In this document: one piece after another, positions 52,348 to 59,876 of the stretch | How positions within the stretch are numbered: the stretch's first letter is position 1 | Layout of the letters: each line of letters opens with the position of its first letter | NCBI RefSeq assembly: GCF_017114865.1 | Contig: NZ_JADEYH010000007.1 | Coordinates: 124,001 to 188,000, forward strand | Origin: Streptomyces verrucosisporus | Lineage (GTDB): Bacteria > Actinomycetota > Actinomycetes > Streptomycetales > Streptomycetaceae | Length of the DNA stretch: 64,000 bases | Direction: 5' to 3' | The notes under the pieces: model-generated | Seen by the model: only the letters and a program-made list of their open reading frames with translations | Database searches by the model: none | Told to the model about the DNA's origin: nothing | Translations under genes and position numbers: made by a program

Positions 52348-52559
52348 CGCGCGACGCCCCTGCGCTGGGCGGCGGGGAAGCCGCCGCGCGGGCCGAAGGC
52401 GGCGGTGGGCCGGGCACCGTCCGGACCACCGGCCGCCGGCACGCCGCGCTCCGGAATCCCGGTGAGCGGCCGCGGGACCAGCTCGCCCCCGCGTCCGGCC
52501 TCCCGCCCGACCACACCCCGGTCCAACCGCACGGCGCCCCGCACCGCTCGTACCGTCAC
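52344..52559 (-). pseudogene. aroH: Remnant of chorismate mutase aroH, coupled to tyrA
   Basis: A 71-codon frame starting at a GTG with GGGGAG upstream reads TVRAVRGAVRLDRG, the known beginning of Streptomyces AroH chorismate mutase (VRAVRGAVQLERD). From residue 16 on it turns into Arg/Gly/Pro-rich sequence without the AroH core (WFTATPDL, HVYL). No other frame shows that core. The stop overlaps the tyrA start by three bases, so tyrA may still be translated by coupling from this frame. It looks like an aroH gene lost by an internal deletion. Chorismate mutase must then be encoded elsewhere. Confidence 0.6.
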
Positions 52560-52675
52560 CTGCTCGCTCCCCTGCGTCCGCGGCCGTACTGCTGTCCCGA
52601 CCAGCGTAGAGGCGCCGCTCCGACCGCCGCCTCCGCGCCCGCCCTGCGAGACGGCCGCGTGCCACAATCGCGGCC

Positions 52676-53380
52676 ATGTCCTCCGCGCCCGGCATACCCG
52701 CCCCGCACGACCTGGTACGCGATCACACGGTCTACTCCTGCGTGACGGGTTCGCGCGCCTTCGGTCTGGCGACCGAGGGCAGCGACACCGACCGGCGCGG
52801 CGTGTACGCCGTGCCGACCCCGCTCTTCTGGCGCCTGGACAAGCCACCGACCCATGTGGAGGGCCCGCGCCCGGAGGAGTTCTCCCGGGAGCTGGAGCGC
52901 TTCTGCGCGCTGGCGCTGGCGCTGGCCGCGAACCCGAACATCCTGGAGTGCCTGCACTCCCCCGTCGTCGAGCGCCTGGACGAAACCGGCCGGGAGCTTC
53001 TGGCCCTGCGCGGCGCGTTCCTCTCCCGGGAGGCGCACCGCACCTTCTCCGGGTACGCCGAGGGGCAGCACCGCAGACTGCGGGCATGGCTGCGAAGCCA
53101 CGGCGAGATGCGCTGGAAGCAGGCCATGCACCTGGTTCGGCTGCTGCTGTCCTGCCGCGATCTGCTGCGCACCGGGGAACTCGTCCTGGACGCCGGTCCG
53201 TACCGCGACCGTCTGCTGGCCGTCCGGCGCGGTGAGGTGCCCTGGCCCGAGGTGGAGTCCTGGCTGGCCCGCCTCCGCGAGGAGGTGGACGGGGCCGCCG
53301 CCGGCACCCCGCTGCCCGCCGGGCCGGACCGCGCCCGGGTGGAGGACTTCCTGGTCCGCGTCCGCCGCGCCCACCTCTGA
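52676..53380 (+). CDS. Predicted nucleotidyltransferase, YcgL/RlaP type
   Basis: The 234-residue protein has the polymerase-beta-like motif VTGSRAFGLATEGSDTDRRG, with the GSRAFG and DxD pattern of the RNA-ligase-associated nucleotidyltransferases (RlaP/YcgL). MRWKQAMHLVRLLLSCRDLL follows further on. These are small nucleic-acid or protein nucleotidyltransferases that are often linked with RNA repair. It is divergent from the aroH remnant and convergent with the ADP-ribosylglycohydrolase. No RNA ligase is adjacent. Confidence 0.85.
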   Translation: MSSAPGIPAPHDLVRDHTVYSCVTGSRAFGLATEGSDTDRRGVYAVPTPLFWRLDKPPTHVEGPRPEEFSRELERFCALALALAANPNILECLHSPVVERLDETGRELLALRGAFLSREAHRTFSGYAEGQHRRLRAWLRSHGEMRWKQAMHLVRLLLSCRDLLRTGELVLDAGPYRDRLLAVRRGEVPWPEVESWLARLREEVDGAAAGTPLPAGPDRARVEDFLVRVRRAHL

Positions 53381-53414
53381 GCCGGTCACCCGGTCCCCGC
53401 GCCCCGGCCGGGGT

Positions 53415-54443
53415 TCAGGCGCCGTCCCACAGGGCGCCGAGCGCCAGCAGCTCCTCCCGGTACTCGATCCGCTCGGTCCACTCCCGCGGCCAGGCCGCGG
53501 CACCGTGACGGGCGCCGGCGAAGGCACCGGTCAGACAGGCGATGGAGTCGGAGTCGCCGGAGGAGCAGGCGGCCCGCCGCACCGCCATCACCGGTTCGTC
53601 GGGGAAGAGGAGGTAGCACAGCAGGCCGGTGGCCAGCGCCTCCTCGGCGATCCAGCCCTCGCCCGTGGTCAGGCACGGGTCGGTCTCGGGGTCGGGTGTG
53701 CGCAGGGCGGCGTCCAGCCGGTCGAGGACGCCGAGGCACTCGTCCCAGCCGCGCGCCGTGAAGAACTGCGGGGACGGGTCGTGGGCGAGTCGCCACAGGT
53801 CGCCGAGCCACTGTTCCCGGTAGACGGTGCGCTGTTCGCGGGCGTAGGCGCGCAGCAGGCCGGGCAGCTCGCCGGGCGGTGTCCCCCCGGCCGTGAGGTG
53901 GACGGCGTACGCGGTCAGGTCGCTCGCGGCCAGAGCCGTGGGGTGGCCGTGGGTGAGCGCCGACTGGAACTGGGCGGCTCCGGCTCTTTGGCCGTCGTCG
54001 AGTCCGGGCACGAGCCCGAGTGGCGCGACCCGCATGTTCGCGCCGCAGCCCTTGGAGCCCAGCTGGCTCGCCTCCTGCCAGGGCAGTCCGGCGTGGCCGA
54101 GTCGCTCGCAGGCCACCAGACAGGTGCGGCCGGGAGCCCGGTTGTTCTCGGGCGAGCGCCACCACGCCACGTACTCCTCGCGCACCGGGCGGAGCATGCG
54201 CGAGGGTGTGAGGGGGCCGTCTTCGGCGGCCGTGCGCAGGCCGCGCCCCAGGGCGAGTGTCATCTGGGTGTCGTCGGTGACGAAAGCGGGCCGGGGCAGT
54301 TCCATCGACCGCCAGGGACCGCATTTGGCGAGGATCGAGGGAACGTCGTTGAACTCGGTGGGAAAGCCCATGGCGTCCCCGATGGCCAGCCCGAGCAGGG
54401 TTCCGGTCGCCGGACGTCTCACGGAGTCCGCGGAATGTGTCAT
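53415..54443 (-). CDS. ADP-ribosylglycohydrolase family protein
   Basis: The 342-residue protein shows GLAIGDAMGFPTE, the metal site TDDTQMTLALG and SSGDSDSIACLTGAFAGA, which together hold the two divalent metal ions of the ADP-ribosylhydrolase fold. Members remove ADP-ribose from arginine or other residues, or have lost this activity. Length is normal. The ATG at 54443 has no strong ribosome site but begins the fold. It follows rluB on the minus strand after a terminator and is thus transcribed alone. No partner transferase is present. Confidence 0.92.
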   Translation of the reverse strand: MTHSADSVRRPATGTLLGLAIGDAMGFPTEFNDVPSILAKCGPWRSMELPRPAFVTDDTQMTLALGRGLRTAAEDGPLTPSRMLRPVREEYVAWWRSPENNRAPGRTCLVACERLGHAGLPWQEASQLGSKGCGANMRVAPLGLVPGLDDGQRAGAAQFQSALTHGHPTALAASDLTAYAVHLTAGGTPPGELPGLLRAYAREQRTVYREQWLGDLWRLAHDPSPQFFTARGWDECLGVLDRLDAALRTPDPETDPCLTTGEGWIAEEALATGLLCYLLFPDEPVMAVRRAACSSGDSDSIACLTGAFAGARHGAAAWPREWTERIEYREELLALGALWDGA

Positions 54444-54466
54444 GCGCCCATCCTGGCGGGTGCGCA

Positions 54467-54502
54467 CCGGCCCCGGCCAGGGGTTTCCCCGGCCGGGGCC
54501 GG
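54467..54502 (-). terminator. Hairpin terminator after rluB
   Basis: CCGGCCCCGGCC pairs with GGCCGGGGCCGG around an inner AGGGG/TTT/CCCC loop, 18 bases beyond the rluB stop. Confidence 0.75.
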
Positions 54503-54520
54503 CATCCGGCGGGCGGCGGC

Positions 54521-55705
54521 CTAGAGGTCGACCTCCCGCATCAGCATGCCGACCTCCGTGTTGGTCAGCCGGCGCAGCCAGCCGGACTTCTGGTCGCCCA
54601 GCGCGATGGGTCCGAAGCGGGTGCGCACCAGCTTGTCGACGGGGAAGCCGGCCTCGGCGAGCATGCGCCGGACGATGTGCTTGCGGCCCTCGTGGAGGGT
54701 GACCTCGACGAGGTAGTTCTTGCCGGTGTTCTCCACGACCTTGAAGTGGTCGGCGCGGGCGTAGCCGTCCTCCAGCTTCACGCCGTCCTTGAGCCGCTTG
54801 CCCAGGTCGCGCGGGATGGGCCCCTGGATCGCGGCGAGGTAGGTCTTCGCCACGCCGTAGCGGGGGTGGGTGAGGCGGTGGGCCAGCTCGCCGTGGTTGG
54901 TGAGCAGGATCAGGCCCTCGGTCTCGGTGTCGAGGCGGCCGACGTGGAACAGCCGGGTCTCGCGGTTGGTGACGTAGTCGCCCAGGCACTGGCGGCCTTC
55001 TGGGTCCTCCATGGAGGAGACGACGCCGGTGGGCTTGTTGAGCGCGAAGAACAGGTAGGACTGCGTGGCGATCGTCAGGCCGTCGACCTTGATCTCGTCC
55101 TTCTCCGGGTCCACCCGCAGCCCCTGCTCGACCACGATCTCGCCGTTGACCTCGACCCGGCGCTGGTCGATCAGCTCCTCGCAGGCCCGGCGCGAGCCCA
55201 TGCCGGCGCGGGCCAGGACCTTCTGCAGCCTCTCGCCCTCCGCCTCGCCGAAGGTCTTGGGGAGCTTCAGCGCCGGCTTGGCGTGCCGTTCGCGGTTGCG
55301 CTCCTCGATCTGGGCGTCGTACTCACGGGGGCGCGCCGGGACCGAGCGCCCGCGGGCTCCGCCCTTGCCTCCCTGCCCGGAACCGGTCTTGGGGCCCTGC
55401 CTGGAGCCGGTCCTGGGGCCCCTGGGGCCTCCCGTCCCGGCCCCCGCCTTCGGCCCGCCCCGGGAAGCGCCTCCGGGGCCCTGCCCCTGCCTGCCCTCCC
55501 GACCCTGGTCCTGGCCCTTGGCCCCGCCGGGCTTGGCGGACTTGCCCGGCCCGCCCGGCCTGCCCGGCTTGTCGGGCCTTCCGCCGGAGCCGGCGTCGTA
55601 ACGGCGCTCCTCCGGGCGGGGGCGGCCCGCGCGCTTCTGCCTGTCGTCGCGGCTGTTGCCCGCGCCCCGGTGGTTCCGGTTGCTGTTCCTGCCGCTGCTT
55701 CGCAT
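54521..55705 (-). CDS. rluB: Pseudouridine synthase RluB/RsuA family with long basic N-terminus
   Basis: The 394-residue protein has a 130-residue Gly/Arg/Lys/Pro repeat region at the start, then an S4 RNA-binding domain (RLQKVLARAGMGSRRACEEL) and the catalytic core with Asp in HVGRLDTETEGLILLTNHG. It should form a pseudouridine in 23S rRNA, as RluB does. The disordered, positively charged N-terminus may increase RNA binding. It lies 22 bases after scpB in the same operon, which is the usual arrangement in actinobacteria. Confidence 0.95.
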   Translation of the reverse strand: MRSSGRNSNRNHRGAGNSRDDRQKRAGRPRPEERRYDAGSGGRPDKPGRPGGPGKSAKPGGAKGQDQGREGRQGQGPGGASRGGPKAGAGTGGPRGPRTGSRQGPKTGSGQGGKGGARGRSVPARPREYDAQIEERNRERHAKPALKLPKTFGEAEGERLQKVLARAGMGSRRACEELIDQRRVEVNGEIVVEQGLRVDPEKDEIKVDGLTIATQSYLFFALNKPTGVVSSMEDPEGRQCLGDYVTNRETRLFHVGRLDTETEGLILLTNHGELAHRLTHPRYGVAKTYLAAIQGPIPRDLGKRLKDGVKLEDGYARADHFKVVENTGKNYLVEVTLHEGRKHIVRRMLAEAGFPVDKLVRTRFGPIALGDQKSGWLRRLTNTEVGMLMREVDL

Positions 55706-55727
55706 CAAGGTTTCCGTCTAACTGTCT

Positions 55728-56402
55728 CTAAGTCTGGGAATCGCCGCTGTCGTCCACGTCGAACGACGGCACGCCCTCCTGGCTCTCGGCCTCGACCGCG
55801 TCCGCCTCCGGGAGGAAGGGCGCCAGTTCCGGAAGCTCGTCCAGACCGCGCAGGCCCATCCGCTCCAGGAAGTAGTTCGTCGTCCTGTACAGGATCGCAC
55901 CTGTTTCGGGTTCGGTGCCCGCCTCCTCGATCAGCCCGCGCTGGAGGAGGGTGCGCATGACCCCGTCGCAGTTCACACCGCGCACGGCCGAGACCCGCGA
56001 GCGGCTGACCGGTTGACGGTACGCGACCACGGCCAGTGTCTCCAGCGCGGCCTGGGTCAGCCGGGCCTGCCGGCCGTCCAGGACGAAGCCCTCGACGGCG
56101 TCTGCGTACTCGGGGCGGGTGTAGTAGCGCCAGCCTCCGGCGACCAGCCGCAGGTCGAAGCCGCGCCCCTGCCGGGTGTACTCGTCGGACAGTTCGCGCA
56201 GCGCCACGGCGATCGCGCGGCGGGGGCGCCGGAGCACCTTGGCCAGGTGCTCCTCGGTGGCCGGCTCGTCGACGACCATCAGCACCGCCTCCAGGGCGGG
56301 CTTGAGGTCCAGCTCGGCGACGGCGAAGGCGCCTGCCGGCGGGTGGGGCTCCCCGGCCGCTTCCGTGCCCGCGCCCGGGTCCGTTCCCGTGTCCGTACTC
56401 AT
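55728..56402 (-). CDS. scpB: SMC-Scp complex subunit ScpB
   Basis: The 224-residue protein has two winged-helix domains, seen in LKPALEAVLMVVDEPATEEH and TQAALETLAVVAYRQPVSRS with GVNCDGVMRTLLQRGLIEEA. It is the dimeric partner of ScpA in the SMC condensin complex, which organises the chromosome. Its ATG overlaps the scpA stop (ATGA), so the two are made together. The acidic ends are disordered. Confidence 0.96.
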   Translation of the reverse strand: MSTDTGTDPGAGTEAAGEPHPPAGAFAVAELDLKPALEAVLMVVDEPATEEHLAKVLRRPRRAIAVALRELSDEYTRQGRGFDLRLVAGGWRYYTRPEYADAVEGFVLDGRQARLTQAALETLAVVAYRQPVSRSRVSAVRGVNCDGVMRTLLQRGLIEEAGTEPETGAILYRTTNYFLERMGLRGLDELPELAPFLPEADAVEAESQEGVPSFDVDDSGDSQT

Positions 56403-57580
56403 CCGAGGCCGTCCTTCCCGTCGTCGCCTGTGCTCCTGCCCGCGCCGTCGCCGGCGTCGAACTCGTCGGTGACCAGCGGCCGCGTCGCCTCCCCGCCGCT
56501 CCAGCGCACGGTGAGACCGCCGAGCGCCTCCTGCTGTTCGAGGACGACCGCGCGCTCGCGGTAGAGCTCCAGCAGCGCCAGGAAGCGGGCGACGACGGTG
56601 AGTGTGTCGGCCGCGTCCTCGGTGAGCGAGGCGAAGCTCGCCTCGCCCAGCTCCCGCAGCCTGGCGACCAGGACCTCCGCCTGCTCGCGCACGCTGACCA
56701 GGGGGGCGTGGATGTGGTCGACGTAGACCTGCGGCTCCGGCCTGGGCTGCATCGCCTTGACCGCGAGTCGGGCGAAGCCCTCGGGACCGATGCTGATGAC
56801 CACCTCGGGCAGCAGCTCGGCGTGGTGCGGCTCCAGTCCCACCGTACGCGGGTGGCGGCGTGCCTCGGCGGCCAGGCGGCCGTCGAAGATCTCGGCGACC
56901 CGCTTGTACGCGCGGTACTGCAGCAGCCGGGCGAAGAGCAGATCGCGCGCCTCCAGCAGGGCGAGGTCCGCCTCGTCCTCGACCTCGGCGGCGGGCAGCA
57001 GCCGTGCGGCCTTCAGGTCGAGCAGGGTGGCGGCGACGACCAGGAACTCGGTGGTCTGGTCGAGGTCCCAGTCGGGGCCCATGGCGCGGATGTGCGCCAT
57101 GAACTCGTCGGTGACCTTCGACAGGGCGACCTCGGTGACGTCCAGCTTGTGCCGGGAGATGAGCTGGAGGAGGAGGTCGAAGGGGCCTTCGAAGTTGTCC
57201 AGGACCACTTTGAAACGGCCGTCGCCGGGTTCTGCGGCCCCGTCCGTGCCCTCTTCCTCCCGGGCCTCGGGCTCCCCGTCCTCTCCGTGCCCCGGGCTCT
57301 TACCGGGCGGCGGCTGCCGTACTTCCTCCGGTCCGGGCTCGGGCTCGGATCCGCGCGGGGAGACGTGCTCGGACTCGGGCTCGCGCGGCGGGCCGGGCCC
57401 GGGTCCGGCGGCGGGGGCCGGGCCGGGCGGAGCGGCCGGTTCCGGCTCTCCCGGGGGCTCGGGCCCGGAGGCCACCGGAGGTGCGGGAGATACCGGAGCG
57501 GCCGGCGCCGCCCCCGGCCCCCGGCCCAGTGGGCGGCGGGAGCGCCGGGGGGTCGGCGCGGGGTCGTCGGCGGTCGGCAT
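56399..57580 (-). CDS. scpA: SMC-Scp complex subunit ScpA with extended N-terminus
   Basis: The 393-residue protein is recognised by FKVVLDNFEGPFDLLLQLIS at residue about 122 and RHKLDVTEVALSKVTDEF, followed by VVAATLLDLKAARLLP and, near the end, TVVARFLALLELYRERAVVL. This kleisin bridges the heads of SMC. The first 120 residues are an unusual Pro/Gly/Glu-rich extension, about half of the normal protein length. No ribosome site stands near the family start, so the long form is kept. It overlaps scpB. Confidence 0.94.
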   Translation of the reverse strand: MPTADDPAPTPRRSRRPLGRGPGAAPAAPVSPAPPVASGPEPPGEPEPAAPPGPAPAAGPGPGPPREPESEHVSPRGSEPEPGPEEVRQPPPGKSPGHGEDGEPEAREEEGTDGAAEPGDGRFKVVLDNFEGPFDLLLQLISRHKLDVTEVALSKVTDEFMAHIRAMGPDWDLDQTTEFLVVAATLLDLKAARLLPAAEVEDEADLALLEARDLLFARLLQYRAYKRVAEIFDGRLAAEARRHPRTVGLEPHHAELLPEVVISIGPEGFARLAVKAMQPRPEPQVYVDHIHAPLVSVREQAEVLVARLRELGEASFASLTEDAADTLTVVARFLALLELYRERAVVLEQQEALGGLTVRWSGGEATRPLVTDEFDAGDGAGRSTGDDGKDGLG

Positions 57581-57606
57581 CGCCGGGCAGGCTACCGCCC
57601 CGCGGG

Positions 57607-58236
57607 TCAGCGGCCGCGCAGGCGGCGCACCAGGATGCTCGCGTCGCCGCGTGCCTCCAGGTCCGCGAGGACCACGGCGACCGCCTCGCGGACGATCCGG
57701 CCGCGGTCCACGGCCAGGCCGTGCTCGCCGCGGAGCACCAGCCGGGCGTGCTCGAGGTCCATCAGCTCCTCGGCGGAGACGTAGACCGTGATCTTCTCGT
57801 CGTGGCGCTCGCGCCCGCTGGGGCGCCGGGCCGCGGGCCTGCCGCGCCGGGGCGCCGCGGCGCCAACGGCCGTACGGCCCCTGCCCTGGCCCCGGGCCGC
57901 GCCCGCGGCGGGCTGGGCCGGGGGCTGGCCGGCGCCCCGGCGGGTCTCCGCCGTGTCGCGGCCGCCGCGCCCGGCGTTCTGGCCGGGCAGCGGGGGCTGC
58001 CGGAGTTCGCGGCCGCCGGTCTCCGGGGCTCCGGCGGCGCCCGCCGTACGCTCCGGGCCGTCGCCGTCGCCGTCGCCGGTGGGGGCGGGCTCTGCCGCGG
58101 TGCCCTGCTCGCCCGCCGGGGCGGGGAGCCGGGCGGCGGCGGATGCGTCGCCGCCGGTGTGCTGCTGGGGGGTCGACGGCTGGACCGGGGACCCTCCGGT
58201 GGAACGGAACAGTTCGTCGGCTGCCGGGAGACTCAC
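57607..58236 (-). CDS. ParA partner with predicted ribbon-helix-helix-like end
   Basis: The 209-residue protein has a long low-complexity front (Gly/Ala/Pro/Arg) and a conserved C-terminal block: EKITVYVSAEELMDLEHARL, then VLRGEHGLAVDRGRIVREAV and AVVLADLEARGDASILVRRL. A strand followed by two helices is the ribbon-helix-helix pattern of small DNA-binding partners of ParA. Its GTG overlaps the parA stop (GTGA), so the pair is translationally coupled. It is not a ParB of the Spo0J kind. scpA follows 26 bases downstream. Confidence 0.72.
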   Translation of the reverse strand: MSLPAADELFRSTGGSPVQPSTPQQHTGGDASAAARLPAPAGEQGTAAEPAPTGDGDGDGPERTAGAAGAPETGGRELRQPPLPGQNAGRGGRDTAETRRGAGQPPAQPAAGAARGQGRGRTAVGAAAPRRGRPAARRPSGRERHDEKITVYVSAEELMDLEHARLVLRGEHGLAVDRGRIVREAVAVVLADLEARGDASILVRRLRGR

Positions 58237-59414
58237 TCGGCGTGGCACCGGGCGAGCACCTCCCTGGCGAGCTGGCGGTAGGCGGCGGCGCCGACGGAGT
58301 TGGAGGCGTAGGTGGTGATCGGCTCGCCGGCGACCGTGGTCTCCGGGAAGCGGACCGTGCGCCCGATGACGGTGTGGTACACGTTGTCGTCGAACGCCTC
58401 GACCACGCGCGCGAGCACCTCTCTGCTGTGCACGGTGCGCGAGTCGTACATCGTCGCCAGGATGCCGTCGAGCTCCAGTTCCGGGTTGAGTCGCTCCTGG
58501 ACCTTCTCGATCGTCTCGGTCAGCAGCGCCACCCCGCGCAGCGCGAAGAACTCGCACTCCAGCGGCACGATCACCTTGTGCGCCGCGGTCAGCGCGTTGA
58601 CGGTGAGCAGGCCGAGGGACGGCTGGCAGTCGATGACGATGAAGTCGTAGTCGGGCAGCAGCGGCGTCAGGGCGCGCTGGAGCGTCGACTCGCGGGCGAC
58701 CTCGCTGACGAGCTGCACCTCGGCCGCGGACAGGTCGATGTTGCTGGGCAGCAGGTCCATGCCCGCCACGGCCGTCTTCAGCAGCACCTCGTCCGCCGAC
58801 ATACCCCGCTCCATGAGCAGGTTGTAGACGGTCAGGTCCAGTTCCATCGGGTTGACGCCGAGGCCGACGGAGAGGGCGCCCTGGGGGTCGAAGTCCACCA
58901 GCAGCACCCGGCGGCCGTACTCGGCGAGCGCGGCGCCCAGGTTGATGGTCGAGGTGGTCTTGCCCACCCCGCCCTTCTGGTTGCACATCGCGATGATCTT
59001 CGCCGGGCCGTGCTCGGTGACCGGGCCCGGGATCGGGAAGTACGGCAGCGGCCGGCCCGTGGGCCCGATGCGCTCACGGCGCTGGCGGGCGGCGTCGGGC
59101 GCGAGGGTGGCCGCGTACTCGGGGTCGGGTTCGTACTCCGCGTCGGGGTCGTAGAAGTGCCCCTCGGGGAGTTCCTCGTAGTGGGGGTCCGCGTGGTCGG
59201 CCGGCCGGCCGGTCTCGCCGCCCCTGCGGTCGGCGGCCATGGCGTTCGCTCGGTGGCCGTCCATGCTCTGATTGGCTGTCATGCTCGCCTGGTTCTGGTG
59301 GGCTGCGAAAGTCTGGACAGCGACGGAGCCGACGGCTTCGAGTCCCGGGGGGGCTTCGCCCCGCGAAGGCATTCCCGGTCGTCCACCTGGGGGAGTAAAT
59401 GTCGACTCATTCAC
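58233..59414 (-). CDS. ParA family ATPase
   Basis: The 393-residue protein has a 130-residue acidic N-terminal extension, then the deviant Walker A IAMCNQKGGVGKTTSTINLG, with the KGGxGKT signature, Walker B-type LLVDFDPQGALSVGLG and VIDCQPSLGLLTVNAL. It belongs to the ParA/Soj group and acts with a DNA-bound partner to position chromosomes or complexes. The GTG at 59414 has the perfect ribosome site AAGGAGGT. No parS sequence of the GTTTCACGTGAAAC kind is near. It is coupled to a small predicted DNA-binding protein, not to parB. Confidence 0.92.
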   Translation of the reverse strand: MNESTFTPPGGRPGMPSRGEAPPGLEAVGSVAVQTFAAHQNQASMTANQSMDGHRANAMAADRRGGETGRPADHADPHYEELPEGHFYDPDAEYEPDPEYAATLAPDAARQRRERIGPTGRPLPYFPIPGPVTEHGPAKIIAMCNQKGGVGKTTSTINLGAALAEYGRRVLLVDFDPQGALSVGLGVNPMELDLTVYNLLMERGMSADEVLLKTAVAGMDLLPSNIDLSAAEVQLVSEVARESTLQRALTPLLPDYDFIVIDCQPSLGLLTVNALTAAHKVIVPLECEFFALRGVALLTETIEKVQERLNPELELDGILATMYDSRTVHSREVLARVVEAFDDNVYHTVIGRTVRFPETTVAGEPITTYASNSVGAAAYRQLAREVLARCHAE

Positions 59415-59704
59415 AAGTCGTCCTACCTCCTTGGTGACCAGGAAACTTCTAGACAGGTCAGCGTGGCACCATGCCGATGATTGGCGACTCTATGGCGTGT
59501 CGGCCGTCCGCAGCAACACAATCCGCCGCAGACGGCCGGATGTGTCGGCAACCATGTACCCGTCTGTCAAGGGTGTAACAGCCGCGCGGGCGAGGCCTTC
59601 CGGGGGCGCGAAAGGGGCGAAGTACGACGATCGCGGCGAGTTGACGCCGTGTCGGCCCGGCACGGGCCCCGCCTCGGGGTCGAACTCCGGTCATACAAGG
59701 GAAA

Positions 59705-59745
59705 CCGCCGACCGGCACCCGGGAGGCCCGGGTGCCGGTCGGCGG
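59705..59745 (-). terminator. Hairpin terminator after ald
   Basis: A perfect 19-bp stem, CCGCCGACCGGCACCCGGG and its complement, with an AGG loop. It lies about 130 bases beyond the ald stop codon. Confidence 0.85.
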
Positions 59746-59760
59746 AACGGCGGTGACGGT

Positions 59761-59799
59761 GTTGACGGGTGGTGTTGACGCACACCGTTGACCGTCACC
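59761..59799 (+). repeat. Three GTTGAC repeats with 13-base spacing
   Basis: GTTGACGGGTGGT, GTTGACGCACACC and GTTGACCGTCACC are adjacent 13-mers sharing the first six bases. CGGTGACGGT and ACCGTCACCG flank them as an inverted pair. This iteron-like block lies downstream of ald and upstream of parA. Confidence 0.5.
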
Positions 59800-59876
59800 G
59801 GCACTTCATATGACGACTTGTCTACTCCGTCGGCAGCCCGCCGACCGGCCCGACCGCCGGCCGGCCGGCCGGGCCG

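Larger units (their letters stand above)
59415..59876. other. 460-base gap between ald and parA
   Basis: The gap holds a perfect terminator hairpin at 59705-59745, three GTTGAC boxes spaced 13 bases at 59761-59799, and a TTGACA box on the minus strand (59565-59570) that may belong to the parA promoter. No coding frame is convincing. Confidence 0.6.

Noticed and set aside
59415..59876. parS centromere or origin near parA
   Set aside because: No GTTTCACGTGAAAC-like palindrome and no DnaA-box cluster is present, so this ParA is not the chromosomal partition locus beside oriC.
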